The position numbers and the translations under genes are program-made. Shown here in pieces: positions 19,250-28,755 of a stretch of 64,000 nt of DNA (its first letter is position 1; each line of letters begins with the position of its first letter). The DNA is from Cloacimonetes bacterium UBA5835 (GTDB taxonomy: Bacteria; Cloacimonadota; Cloacimonadia; Cloacimonadales; Cloacimonadaceae). The stretch covers positions 72,914 to 136,913 of the forward strand of contig DJGX01000001.1 in the NCBI GenBank assembly GCA_002432865.1. Direction: 5' to 3'. The notes beneath the pieces are model-generated. The model did not search any database and was not told where the DNA came from. It saw only the letters and a list, made by a program, of their open reading frames with translations.

Positions 19250-19341
19250 AACTGATGCTTGTTTCGCTTTGACTATCAAAATGGTAGCGATTAAAAGAAA
19301 GTTCTAGTGTAGTGTATAAAATCCTGGAAGCACGATTTTGC

Positions 19342-19369
19342 TTGACATTTTCCTAAAAGCGCTTATTAT
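19342..19369 (+). promoter_or_regulatory. Sigma-70-type promoter for the barrel protein gene
   Basis: TTGACA at 19342-19347 is followed after 16 bases by TATTAT at 19364-19369. It lies about 35 bases before the start codon of the gene at 19404. Confidence 0.6.
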
Positions 19370-19403
19370 AAATTGTAATGATACTTAAGCCAAGGAGATA
19401 AAG

Positions 19404-20999
19404 ATGAAAAAATATTTGTTTTTGGTATTGATTATATTACCTGTTTTCTTACTAGGGCAAGTTAGTAGTGAGGAAACAAATATTCCTGGAGATTCTATGC
19501 CAGAAGAAGAATCGGAATATCCGGAAGGAACTCAATGGGGTATGGGTGGCGCAGTTGGTACAGTAACAATTGATAATCGAACCTATTCCCAGATTCGTTT
19601 ACAACCAGAACTTCAGATTGGTAAATTCGGAATTGGTCTGGATATTGATCTGATTATTGATGCTGAAGGTAATGTTCGTAAAGAGGATTGGGATGAATTG
19701 CAGGATTATGTAAATAAATTTTTATATATTAGATTTGCGCAACGGAATGATCCCTTCTATTTTAAAATTGGTAGCATTCCAAGTTATACGCTGGGTAATG
19801 GTTTAATTTTCAACAATTATTCCAATATGATACTCTATCCAAGTGTGAAAAATGTAGGGGGTTATATAGGTGTTAATACCAATATATCAGGTCTTGGTTT
19901 TGAAGCATACTCCCATAACATTCGCAAGAATGAAATTTTAGCAGGAAGAGTGCATATTCAACCTTTGGCAGCAACCAACATTCCTTTACTAGAAAAATTG
20001 CGGTTAGGAGTTAATGCTGGAATAGACCGTGATCAAAATGCTAAATATGAAGATAAAGATGGTGATCATATTCCTGATATTTACGATAAATTTCCCAAAG
20101 ATAAAATGCGATATTTAGATACTGATAATGATGGCATTGCGGATGAAGATGATATAGACATAGACGGAGATGGTATTTTAGACCATCCTGATTATAACCC
20201 TTATATAGCACAAAACTTTCCTGGAATTGAAGATATCGCTCAGGGTTATAATTTGGATATTGTTATATTCCCCGATACAGCAGCCGCGTATAATAAAAAG
20301 GATGAAATTCTAATCTACAGTGCAGATTATCAGTTACCTTTAATTGAAACCGACCATTTTAACTTGGTTAATTATGGTGAACTAGCCAAAATCGACGGTT
20401 ACGGGACTGGAATGATTTTTCCCGGGTTTAGCAGCAAATTCTTCATTTTTGACGCAAAAGTGGAATTCCGTAATTTTGGTGATCAATTTATTCCAGGATA
20501 TTTTGATAAACAATATGATCAGCAGCGAGCTGAAGTGAAACATATAGTTTTGGAGGAAAGCGGAAGCCAGTATTGGTTCTTAACTACCAAAGAATCCAAT
20601 TTGGAGAATGTTGAAGCTTCTCTTGGCTGGTTTGGCTATTTACGCGCTAATCTCTTTGATTTCATCTATCCCAAAATCGCCTATCAAGATATGTATGGGA
20701 AGAATAACTTTCTGGGAAAATCCCTATGGGGTAGTATTACTATAAATCCATATATGATTCCCAAATTGAAAGAAGCAACTATATACTATTCACAAACCAA
20801 TACTAACTATATAAATTTCCGATATCTACGTAATGAAAACGCTTACATTTCAGGACGCTTAGTTTATTCATTATCCGATAATGCAAATCTAATTGGAAAA
20901 TACAGCGAATTCTATACAGATATCAATTGTGACGGTAAAATTAAAGGTAATGATGAAGTAATTGAATCCTTTACTTTTGGAGTGGAGTTTCAATTTTAG
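19404..20999 (+). CDS. Outer-membrane beta-barrel protein with thrombospondin type 3 calcium loops
   Basis: This 531-aa protein has a signal peptide (MKKYLFLVLIILPVFLLGQ). The mature part is rich in alternating aromatic and polar beta strands and ends in Phe (TFGVEFQF), typical of outer-membrane barrels. Residues about 215-270 hold a run of Asp-rich thrombospondin type 3-like calcium-binding motifs (DKDGDHIPDIYD, DTDNDGIADEDD, DIDGDGILDHPD) placed inside the barrel rather than in a separate passenger. A second calcium-like loop, DINCDGKIKGNDEV, occurs near the C-terminus. The role (porin, adhesin or structural) is unknown. The stop is only three bases from the convergent manA stop. Confidence 0.75.
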   Translation: MKKYLFLVLIILPVFLLGQVSSEETNIPGDSMPEEESEYPEGTQWGMGGAVGTVTIDNRTYSQIRLQPELQIGKFGIGLDIDLIIDAEGNVRKEDWDELQDYVNKFLYIRFAQRNDPFYFKIGSIPSYTLGNGLIFNNYSNMILYPSVKNVGGYIGVNTNISGLGFEAYSHNIRKNEILAGRVHIQPLAATNIPLLEKLRLGVNAGIDRDQNAKYEDKDGDHIPDIYDKFPKDKMRYLDTDNDGIADEDDIDIDGDGILDHPDYNPYIAQNFPGIEDIAQGYNLDIVIFPDTAAAYNKKDEILIYSADYQLPLIETDHFNLVNYGELAKIDGYGTGMIFPGFSSKFFIFDAKVEFRNFGDQFIPGYFDKQYDQQRAEVKHIVLEESGSQYWFLTTKESNLENVEASLGWFGYLRANLFDFIYPKIAYQDMYGKNNFLGKSLWGSITINPYMIPKLKEATIYYSQTNTNYINFRYLRNENAYISGRLVYSLSDNANLIGKYSEFYTDINCDGKIKGNDEVIESFTFGVEFQF

Positions 21000-21002
21000 A
21001 CT

Positions 21003-22169
21003 TCAATAAGTTGAAGCTATAAAAAGATCAGCAGAACCGGAAATTTGAAGCATTTTTTCTTCAGAGGGGATGAACATTGCTTTTCCTCTTTGTAATGATA
21101 ATCCGCTTTCAGTGTTCAATGAACCCCGGAAGCAAAAAACAAGCATAGGTTTATATTGGTTTGTTAAAATGTAATTACCTTCCAAGATAAGACGGTAGAG
21201 ATGAAATTCTTCTGCAGGATTAGGATAGGGAACAAGTTCATTCAATTTAAGATGGGGATGTAAAAGTTTGGGAAGATAGGTTTCAAAGCGAGTTATAGCA
21301 AAAAGGATATCTCTATCTATATGCTTTGGGGTTAGCCCTCCCCGAATAACATTATCCGAATTTGCCATAATTTCAATGCCAGCACCCTGGATGTATGAAT
21401 GCAAAATCCCAGGTTCCAAAAATATAGCCTGACCAGGTTGCAGGGTGAAGGTATTTAGTAAAAGAGGGCTAAGTACACCGCTATCTTGTGGATAGAATTC
21501 ATTTAAATGTTTACAAATCTGGCAGGTGAACCTGAATTTTGGGCTAATATTATTCTTACAATTTTCCATAGCAGAGAGAGTTGTTTCCAATTGAGAGGGC
21601 TCGCTTGCTAATATATGGTTGAATAACTCCTGTAGATTCTTAGAGCAAGGTTTCTTCTGGAAAGAAGATAATGCCTGCCAGAGATTATCTATCCCCAGGA
21701 TTTGGAAATTGCGAATGATTTCTTCATAAGGTCTAAATCCACACATAGCAATAAAAGGTGTAAGGGCACAGATTAGTTCTGGTTTTGGATTAGGGTCTTT
21801 AAAAATACGATTAGGATCAGTTATTGGTATTCTTGCCTCTTCTTCTTTTTGGAAGCCATATTGTGCAGTTTGCCTATCCGGGTGTACTTGTAATGAAAGT
21901 GGTTGGGCAGCCGCAAGGATTTTAAATAAAAAAGGTAGATTATTACCCTGATTTTTACCCAACATACTTTCCGGATATGTTTCCAATAACTTATCCATAG
22001 GGATTTCACCTTCTTCAGTTATAATAAGAGATGGTGATTGAGGATGTGCTCCGAACCATGCTTCAGCTAAGGGTTTTCCTGTCATATCCAGAGCACCAAT
22101 TAGCTCTTGAATATATTTTATATCACCCCAAGAATAGTTTTTTAACGAGGGTTTAATTAGATAAGGCAT
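21003..22169 (-). CDS. manA: Mannose-6-phosphate isomerase, class I
   Basis: ManA interconverts mannose-6-phosphate and fructose-6-phosphate and supplies mannose for surface glycans. The 388-aa type I enzyme starts MPYLIKPSLKNYSWG and shows AEAWFGAHPQSPS, the zinc-binding LSLQVHPD, PKPELICALTPF, and the later LEPGILHSYIQGAGIEIMANSDNVIRGGLTPKH signature (given here only to mark the metal-site His and the catalytic Arg region). GGAG lies eight bases before the ATG and overlaps the stop of the MBOAT gene, so it is the last gene of the SGNH-SGNH-MBOAT operon. Confidence 0.93.
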   Translation of the reverse strand: MPYLIKPSLKNYSWGDIKYIQELIGALDMTGKPLAEAWFGAHPQSPSLIITEEGEIPMDKLLETYPESMLGKNQGNNLPFLFKILAAAQPLSLQVHPDRQTAQYGFQKEEEARIPITDPNRIFKDPNPKPELICALTPFIAMCGFRPYEEIIRNFQILGIDNLWQALSSFQKKPCSKNLQELFNHILASEPSQLETTLSAMENCKNNISPKFRFTCQICKHLNEFYPQDSGVLSPLLLNTFTLQPGQAIFLEPGILHSYIQGAGIEIMANSDNVIRGGLTPKHIDRDILFAITRFETYLPKLLHPHLKLNELVPYPNPAEEFHLYRLILEGNYILTNQYKPMLVFCFRGSLNTESGLSLQRGKAMFIPSEEKMLQISGSADLFIASTY

Positions 22170-22180
22170 AAATCATCTCC

Positions 22181-23644
22181 TCAAAATTGAAAATAAATGA
22201 AAGGTTGGATTGCTGCCGAACGGAATTGAAAGAGAACCCAGATAAGAAATGCTAACAACAATGATTGTAGAACTAATGGGCATTTTCGGAAGAATTTTTC
22301 CAGATTATTGTTGTAAGCTTCTGGCATCCAGTGAAATATATACCCGAGCAAAATTAAGGCAGCACATATATGGTATTGACTGATCCATTGAAAGAATATA
22401 TTTCCGTGAAAATCAGTAAAAATGCGTTTCAATATTAACCAAGCGACGGAAAAATCGGGAGAACGGAAAAATATCCAACCAAAACAAACAAAATGGAAAG
22501 TTACTATCACTCCCACAAATTTCATCACTTTGGTTTGCATAATTTTTAACTTTAGAATCATTTTATCCAGCACTAAAGCGATACCATGAATTCCACCCCA
22601 AAAAACAAAATTCCAAGATGCTCCATGCCACAAACCACCTAAAAGCATTGTTATCATTAGATTTAAATACTGTCTGGGTTTGCCTTTTCTGTTTCCCCCC
22701 AAAGGAATATAAAGATAATCTCTTAGCCATGTGGAAAGAGATATATGCCAACGGCGCCAAAAATCGGTTACCGAAGTTGCCCGATAGGGAGTAATAAAGT
22801 TTACCGGCAAAGAAAAACCAAGAAGAGCTGCCAAACCAATGGCAATATCTGAATAACCGCTAAAATCACAATATATTTGTAAGGCATAGGCATAAACTCC
22901 TAAAAGATTTTCCACACCGGAAAATAGTGCTGGATTCTCAAAGATGCGGTCAACAAAGTTGATAGATAAATAATCTGCGATAACACCTTTTTTCAGTAAT
23001 CCGGAAAAGATTAATACAAGAGCTTTGGCAATTGTATCCTTATCTAAACTTAACTTCTTATGAATTTGGGGAATAAAATAACTTGCCCGGACAATTGGTC
23101 CTGCAACCAGCTGTGGAAAGAAAGATACAAAAAAAGTGAAATCCACAAAACTCTTGAGCGGTTCAAGCTTACCAAAATAAATATCCAGAGTGTAACTCCA
23201 GGTTTGGAAAGTAAAAAATGATATACCTACAGGTAAAACGATATCATATAAAGGTAGCTGACCATCAAAAATCTGGTTAACAGTAGATATGACGAAATTA
23301 GTATATTTGAAATAACCCAGCGAACCTAAATTCCATACAATGCTAAGAATAAGATAAAATCGTTTTCCTGCTTTGCTTTTAGCTCTATAAATAAGTGCAC
23401 CCAAGCCAAAATTGATTAGGGAGGTTATGATAAGTAAAATAATGAAACTACCGCTGGTTTTGTAATAAAAATACAAGGAAGCCAACATCAAATACCAGGT
23501 ACGGACTTTTACCTTATTCACAACCAATGGATAGAAAAGAAGGACTACAATAAAGAAAAATAGAAAAAAGGTGCTATGGAAAAGCAACGGCTGTTGTGGG
23601 TCGTAAACTAAACTATTAAGGATGTTTTGAATTAAGGGAGGCAT
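22181..23644 (-). CDS. MBOAT-family O-acyltransferase (AlgI/PatA-like)
   Basis: This 487-aa polytopic protein belongs to the membrane-bound O-acyltransferases that pass acetyl groups across the inner membrane to an extracytoplasmic acceptor enzyme. Key features are PVGISFFTFQTWSYTLD, SFFPQLVAGPI, the AlgI-type NFITPYRATSVTDFWRRWH and the catalytic His in LWHGASWNF (H340). It sits 11 bp upstream of manA and 9 bp downstream of two SGNH hydrolase genes. AlgI/PatA proteins normally work with exactly such a partner (AlgX/AlgJ/PatB). Acceptor polymer (exopolysaccharide, peptidoglycan or other) is not indicated. Confidence 0.93.
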   Translation of the reverse strand: MPPLIQNILNSLVYDPQQPLLFHSTFFLFFFIVVLLFYPLVVNKVKVRTWYLMLASLYFYYKTSGSFIILLIITSLINFGLGALIYRAKSKAGKRFYLILSIVWNLGSLGYFKYTNFVISTVNQIFDGQLPLYDIVLPVGISFFTFQTWSYTLDIYFGKLEPLKSFVDFTFFVSFFPQLVAGPIVRASYFIPQIHKKLSLDKDTIAKALVLIFSGLLKKGVIADYLSINFVDRIFENPALFSGVENLLGVYAYALQIYCDFSGYSDIAIGLAALLGFSLPVNFITPYRATSVTDFWRRWHISLSTWLRDYLYIPLGGNRKGKPRQYLNLMITMLLGGLWHGASWNFVFWGGIHGIALVLDKMILKLKIMQTKVMKFVGVIVTFHFVCFGWIFFRSPDFSVAWLILKRIFTDFHGNIFFQWISQYHICAALILLGYIFHWMPEAYNNNLEKFFRKCPLVLQSLLLAFLIWVLFQFRSAAIQPFIYFQF

Positions 23645-23653
23645 AATTTATTC

Positions 23654-24952
23654 TTAACCTGCTTTTTCGCTAAAACTCTTATAACTTTTTATGAATGCCT
23701 GATAGAAGAGATAACCTTGCAGCATATAACCCTTGGGAGTATAGTGAAGCATATCATTAGCTGCCATTTGTTGATTTCTCCATTTTTGAACACTATTGTT
23801 GCCACCCATCACTATGCTTAAATTCCACCATGCATAGTGATTTTCTTTGGCATAATCGATAATCACTTTTTCCACTTTATCTAAATCGCTATTATGCTTG
23901 CCCCGTTTATACGAATCAGGTGGTAAAGTAAAAAGAACCGGTGTTTCAGGATTATATTGTTTCAATTTATCCATAAAAGAAATAAGATTTTTGCTGAAAA
24001 CTTCGTTTCGATAGGTGCCCTGAGCATCGTTTGTCCCCAAAGAAATAATAATTAAATCCGGATTCAATAGCCCTATTTGTTCAAATAAGGTTGATTGAGC
24101 TGTTAAATTATAAAAACTTGCTCCATTAATTCCACAAGAGTGATAAAGTAATCCCGGTTGATTATTTTCCAGAGAGATTCCAAATAAAGTGGAAGGTTCT
24201 CCCGCAAGTGTTAGTTTAATTTTGGTAACTGCTTTATCCCAGGAAACTCTGCTGTAAAAATAATTTCCAGCTTTAATAGAATACTCTTTGATGTTCTTTT
24301 CCGCTAAATCAATTTTTGGTTTCAAACCGGGCATCGCAGTAATCATACTAACTGTGTTAAAGCTATTATCGCCTTTGAAAAAATTGTTTGTAGTAATTTC
24401 CAGACACATTCCGTTGTTAGCATTCAAAGCGTAACCACTTAAACCACGCTCGGAATTTGAACGGCTGAAAGCCCCGCTGGCCGTTATTCTATAATCATCC
24501 GGTTGATTAGTCCCTGCTAAGCGTAAAGGGAAAATAAGCCCTCTACCTGAATTGCCGAAATATTTTTGTAATGAAGTTCTTGCTGTTCCAGAAAAATACC
24601 CAGATTGGATATGGGAATCACCTATTTGATAAATAGTTACTCTATCTCTTAATCCACTACGCAACTCCAGCAATTTTTCATAAAAACTTTGCAACGCTTT
24701 TTTATCACCCGATATATAATTTTTCTCTGGATTAATGAACTTGAACTGTTTCAAGTATTCGTTGCTTTCCAGAAGCAGATAGTAGCTTTGAATAAATTCT
24801 TCCAAAGTATCCATATCAGAAGGATATTCCTCTTCGGTAAAAAGTTCTGTTGTGTTATCAACTGTTATATTATCTTCTGCGCGGCTATTGTTTTGTAGCA
24901 TCAAAAAAGCTAAGGCCAGAATTAAAACAGAGAGGAAAAAACGCTTTGACAA
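23654..24952 (-). CDS. Exported SGNH/GDSL hydrolase, partner of the MBOAT protein
   Basis: This 432-aa protein has a signal peptide (FFLSVLILALAFLMLQNNSRA) and an SGNH fold: block I GDSH at 111-114 with S113 as nucleophile, block III GTND, and the terminal Asp-x-x-His in DMLHYTPKG. Members next to MBOAT proteins act as periplasmic O-acetyltransferases or esterases for glycans. The start is a TTG directly abutting the TAA of the upstream SGNH gene (zero spacing), with AGAGG seven bases before it inside that gene. This is strong translational coupling. The interrupted SGNH domain suggests a carbohydrate-binding insert in the middle third. Confidence 0.88.
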   Translation of the reverse strand: MSKRFFLSVLILALAFLMLQNNSRAEDNITVDNTTELFTEEEYPSDMDTLEEFIQSYYLLLESNEYLKQFKFINPEKNYISGDKKALQSFYEKLLELRSGLRDRVTIYQIGDSHIQSGYFSGTARTSLQKYFGNSGRGLIFPLRLAGTNQPDDYRITASGAFSRSNSERGLSGYALNANNGMCLEITTNNFFKGDNSFNTVSMITAMPGLKPKIDLAEKNIKEYSIKAGNYFYSRVSWDKAVTKIKLTLAGEPSTLFGISLENNQPGLLYHSCGINGASFYNLTAQSTLFEQIGLLNPDLIIISLGTNDAQGTYRNEVFSKNLISFMDKLKQYNPETPVLFTLPPDSYKRGKHNSDLDKVEKVIIDYAKENHYAWWNLSIVMGGNNSVQKWRNQQMAANDMLHYTPKGYMLQGYLFYQAFIKSYKSFSEKAG

Positions 24953-26344
24953 TTAGTATCCTCTCAAATAGATTAGAAGCATTTCAGCAATATGATCTGC
25001 TCCTGCCCGGGTAAAATGAGTATAATCCTTTCCAGCATATGGAGGTTTATGATTTACATATCTTGGCATAGAATTAATCCCACCCATCGCTGCAAAAAGA
25101 TTCCAGAATCCACAACCTGTCTCTTTAGCAACATTTGATTGAGTTGCCACTAAATAGGGAATATCAGGAGAAGTTATATACTCAGAACCCTGCTTTATAC
25201 TTCTATCATGAGCACTGATGAGTAAAATTGGAACTCCCGGAAGCGCTTTTTGAATATGAGCTATGCTCTTTTTCATCCCCCGTTCGTAATAACTGTAGTC
25301 CCGAATTTGATAATTGGATACATTTACTCCATAATGTAAAATTACAAGATCATATTTTAGGTGCTTTTGAAATCCGGAAAGGATATCAGAGCGAATACGC
25401 TGAAAGAACATTCCTGAATAACCTCGAATCGGATAATTATCTATATAAGCACCCGTAGGTTCATCAAAACTAACTCCATAAATGTGCAGAGGGTCATAAG
25501 CACTGAATTCCAAACGAACTTTTTTACAAGAAACTGCTGGACTAAGGTCTAACATCTGCACTCCGGACTGATTATTTAAATAGCGAACTACAAAAGGAGA
25601 ACCATCATATGAAACTTTCACAAAACTACTATCAGCCGCATGACTGTAGAATAAACGAATACGCTTAAAATTTGGTGCTCCACCAGCAGTGGTTGTGGCA
25701 GTATATTCTACCCAGGGATTATAATCTACATAAAAACGCTCACTTTCTTTATGAGGTTTTGGACTAACTACTTGTGAGGTATCCAAAACAGCTAAACTAT
25801 CAAGTTGTAAGGGTTCTATAACTTTCTCTGCAATATAGTAATTACGCGGAATATAAGTGTAACCGGTTATTCCAAGAGGAATATTATTTCTACCGGTACT
25901 CATAAAAGAAATACTTTCCCAATTACGAGAAAATTTATGTTTTATAGTTTGCCTAAAACCAGATACAATGGAGGTAATACCAATCATCCCAACTCCTGAA
26001 CCAGAATGGACTGATTGTAATTCTTGTCTTAGTTTCCCTGTTATCAAATCCCCTTCAATAATAGAATCGCCATAATAGGCAATTCTTATGCTTTTAGCTG
26101 AGTTATTCATCTTCTGTATAAATGGCTGTAAGGGTAATAAATTGTTGGGAATTGCAGTAGCTTCTTTAACTACTATTGTATCTGTAGGTTCTATCGTATC
26201 TTTCGGTTCTATAGATTCCAGCCAGGACAGTTTCTTAATAGGAAATATTTTATTATCCGAATCTGGAATAACCCTTGCTATTAACTCCACTAATATTACA
26301 GCTATAACTACTATAATCAGGGGTCGATAAAAAACTTTATTCAT
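24953..26344 (-). CDS. Membrane-anchored SGNH/GDSL hydrolase
   Basis: This 463-aa protein has an N-terminal membrane anchor (about residues 8-25, PLIIVVIAVILVELIA) and a periplasmic SGNH domain: block I GDS at 92-94, LHYGVN in the position of block III (GVN replacing GxND), and DYTHFTRAGADHIAEM with the terminal Asp/His pair. The middle has a beta-rich insert. It is a paralogue of the next gene; the two may split acetyl transfer from substrate binding or be redundant. It is the first gene of the four-gene operon; AAGG lies nine bases before the ATG. Confidence 0.87.
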   Translation of the reverse strand: MNKVFYRPLIIVVIAVILVELIARVIPDSDNKIFPIKKLSWLESIEPKDTIEPTDTIVVKEATAIPNNLLPLQPFIQKMNNSAKSIRIAYYGDSIIEGDLITGKLRQELQSVHSGSGVGMIGITSIVSGFRQTIKHKFSRNWESISFMSTGRNNIPLGITGYTYIPRNYYIAEKVIEPLQLDSLAVLDTSQVVSPKPHKESERFYVDYNPWVEYTATTTAGGAPNFKRIRLFYSHAADSSFVKVSYDGSPFVVRYLNNQSGVQMLDLSPAVSCKKVRLEFSAYDPLHIYGVSFDEPTGAYIDNYPIRGYSGMFFQRIRSDILSGFQKHLKYDLVILHYGVNVSNYQIRDYSYYERGMKKSIAHIQKALPGVPILLISAHDRSIKQGSEYITSPDIPYLVATQSNVAKETGCGFWNLFAAMGGINSMPRYVNHKPPYAGKDYTHFTRAGADHIAEMLLIYLRGY

Positions 26345-26682
26345 ATCTACCTTTTAAAACATCTTTGTATTATTAACTGGTTGGTTGATTTCCTCGTCAA
26401 CTCTCTGAGCTACAGTACTTAAGTTACTGGATAATTTTTCGGTAACCGTGTAACTCTATTGTGTGTGGAACAATAAGATATCATTCTTCCACATTATTAA
26501 AGCCAATTTTTACACATCATTCAATCGTCAAGAACTATTTGGCTTTTTGTTTTTTTACTTTATTATATATGTATACATAAGGATATATTCCTCTTTTGGA
26601 GAATGACTTTTTTGTCATTTTCTTATGAATCCAATGTTTTTTCAGTAACATCGGTACAAAAAGGTAATCTGAGGAGGATACT
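26345..26682. other. Divergent intergenic region
   Basis: This region separates the SGNH-MBOAT-manA operon (minus) from the sensor kinase cassette (plus). On the minus strand TTGACG at 26400-26395 with TTAATA 18 bases further is a weak promoter candidate. AAAGCCAA at 26499-26506 can pair with TTGGCTTT at 26539-26546 and a T-run follows, but the loop is 32 bases. GAGGA precedes the kinase ATG. Confidence 0.45.
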
Positions 26683-28371
26683 ATGATTTTTAGAAGCAAC
26701 CGTCAGAAAGATGATCACTTGACAGGTTGGCTTAAGATATGGTGTATGTTAATCTTTCTATTTTTATCAGGGTTCTTATTAGCTCAAACCAGAACTGTTA
26801 AAGTAGGTATTTCTCAAAATGAACCCAAGATGTTTATTGAACCTTCTGGTAAGCCAGCGGGTATCTTTATTGATATTTTAGAAGCAATTGCAGCTAAAGA
26901 GGATTGGAAACTTGAATATTATGAGGGTAGTTTTGATGCAATCTATTATCGTGTGGCGAAAGGGGATTTAGATCTAATGCCAGATGTGGCAATTTCTCCA
27001 ACCCGAGAAAAAGATTTGGATTTTCATAAAGAACCGGTTCTATCTTCTTGGTCTCAAATTTATACTCGTAAAGGTTTAGAAATCAATTCCATACTTGATC
27101 TTGACGGTCATTCTATTGCGGTGCTGGAAAAATCCATTCAACACAATGTAATTGAATCATGGATTAAGGGTTTTGGTCTGAAAGTTAAAATCATAAAAGT
27201 TCATAATTTTGATGCAGCTTTTGCTGCTGTTGCCAACGGTATTGCAGATTGTGCTGTTTCCAATTATCTATACGGCAGAAGGCATTGTAAACAGTATGGT
27301 CTGGTAGATACAGGTGTTGTTTTTGAACCAGCAACCTTGTATTTTGCAACAACCAAAGGTAAAAACCAAGATCTTCTGGATGCCATAGATAAACACTTAC
27401 TTACTATGAAGAAAGTGCCTAATTCTGCATATTATGCTGCTTTAAAAAGATGGGTTTCAAAAGATGAAGGTTTTATGTTACCTGCCTGGTTGAAATTCAC
27501 TATATTGATAGTTATCCTGGCTTTAGTGTTAACAGTTATCTATGGTCTTACTTTAAAACATCAAGTAAATATTCGCACTTTGGAATTGCGAAAAAGTAAT
27601 CAGGAAATGGAACAAAGAATTATTGAACGTACTGCAGAGCTGGAAAAAGCAATGCTAAAAGCCAAAGAGGCTGATATGTTAAAATCTGCGTTTCTAGCTA
27701 CAATGTCTCATGAATTACGCACTCCCTTAAATTCTATTATCGGTTTTACAGGTATTTTACTGCAAGAATTACCTGGCCATATAAATGAAGAGCAAAGAAA
27801 ACAGCTTACTATAGTGCAAAACAGTGCTCATCATCTTTTGGATTTGATTAATGATATTTTAGACATTTCCAAAATTGAATCTGGCCAGCTGGATTTGCAT
27901 TATGAATGGTTTTTCTTGAACGACTCAATAGATAAGGTAGTTAAAATAGTTATGCCGCAAGCTGAAAAGAAGGGCCTGGAATTGAAGGTGGAAATATCGC
28001 AATCGGAATTAGAAGTATATTGTGATAAACGCAGATTAGAACAAGTGATATTGAACCTTATCAGCAATGCGATTAAATTTACCGAAACAGGATATGTGGC
28101 CATTATAGTACATAGCGAAGAAGACAAATATCAGATTCAGGTTCAAGATACTGGAATCGGAATAGCCCCAGAAGATTTGGAACAGTTATTTCTACCTTTC
28201 CATCAAATTGATACAGGTTTAACTCGTCAATATGAAGGAACAGGTTTGGGCTTGAATATTTGTTTAAAACTAATAAATATGATGGGAGGTACAATTACAG
28301 TGGATAGTATCCCAGGTAAAGGTAGCATATTTACTGTAATTATGCCTTATAAAAAGGAGTTTACAGGATGA
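26683..28371 (+). CDS. Histidine kinase with periplasmic solute-binding (SBP_bac_3) sensor
   Basis: This 562-aa kinase has an N-terminal export/membrane segment (about 20-36), a periplasmic type 3 solute-binding domain (about 38-265: KVGISQNEPKMFIEPSGKPAGIFIDILEAIA is its opening strand-helix, then DLMPDVAISPTREKD), a membrane helix (about 267-290), a short coiled coil, a HisKA domain with phospho-accepting H343 (SHELRTPLNS), and an HATPase with NLISNAIKF, DTGIGIAPED and GTGLGLNI. SBP_bac_3 domains usually bind amino acids or related small ligands. The stop overlaps the receiver gene (ATGA), so the two are coupled. It carries no receiver itself. Confidence 0.92.
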   Translation: MIFRSNRQKDDHLTGWLKIWCMLIFLFLSGFLLAQTRTVKVGISQNEPKMFIEPSGKPAGIFIDILEAIAAKEDWKLEYYEGSFDAIYYRVAKGDLDLMPDVAISPTREKDLDFHKEPVLSSWSQIYTRKGLEINSILDLDGHSIAVLEKSIQHNVIESWIKGFGLKVKIIKVHNFDAAFAAVANGIADCAVSNYLYGRRHCKQYGLVDTGVVFEPATLYFATTKGKNQDLLDAIDKHLLTMKKVPNSAYYAALKRWVSKDEGFMLPAWLKFTILIVILALVLTVIYGLTLKHQVNIRTLELRKSNQEMEQRIIERTAELEKAMLKAKEADMLKSAFLATMSHELRTPLNSIIGFTGILLQELPGHINEEQRKQLTIVQNSAHHLLDLINDILDISKIESGQLDLHYEWFFLNDSIDKVVKIVMPQAEKKGLELKVEISQSELEVYCDKRRLEQVILNLISNAIKFTETGYVAIIVHSEEDKYQIQVQDTGIGIAPEDLEQLFLPFHQIDTGLTRQYEGTGLGLNICLKLINMMGGTITVDSIPGKGSIFTVIMPYKKEFTG

Positions 28372-28745
28372 AAGAGCTGGTTTTAATAATTGAAGATAAT
28401 CCAGAAAATATGTATTTAATGCGCTATTTACTGGAAAATCATAGTTATGAAGTAGAAGGGGTAATAACTGGTCCTGAGGGAATCGAAAAGGCAGAAAGAA
28501 TTGTGCCTGATCTAATTTTACTAGATATTCAACTTCCAGGAATGGATGGCTATGAAGTGGCAAGACAATTGAGACAAAACCCTGTAACTAAAACAATACC
28601 GATAATAGCTGTAACTTCTTATGCTATGATAGGAGATAGAGAACAAGCCCTTGAGGCAGGCGCTAATGCTTATATGGAAAAGCCTATAAATCCTGATACA
28701 TTTGTGGCAGATATTGAGAAGATTATGGAAAATATTATCAAATAG
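28368..28745 (+). CDS. Single-domain response regulator (receiver only)
   Basis: This 125-aa CheY-like receiver has the acidic pair E9/D10, the phospho-acceptor D53 (LLDIQLPGMDG), the conserved Thr/Ser (VTSYAM) and the Lys in MEKP. All active-site residues are intact, and there is no output domain. It is translationally coupled to the sensor kinase (ATGA) and is followed 10 bp later by the hybrid kinase, so it may shuttle phosphate between the two or act on a diffusible target. Confidence 0.93.
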   Translation: MKELVLIIEDNPENMYLMRYLLENHSYEVEGVITGPEGIEKAERIVPDLILLDIQLPGMDGYEVARQLRQNPVTKTIPIIAVTSYAMIGDREQALEAGANAYMEKPINPDTFVADIEKIMENIIK

Positions 28746-28755
28746 GGAGGTAAGA

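Noticed and set aside
26499..26546. AAAGCCAA/TTGGCTTT hairpin with T-run as terminator or attenuator
   Set aside because: The loop of 32 bases makes it weak, and no upstream plus-strand gene needs termination there; kept only as a note in the intergenic entry.
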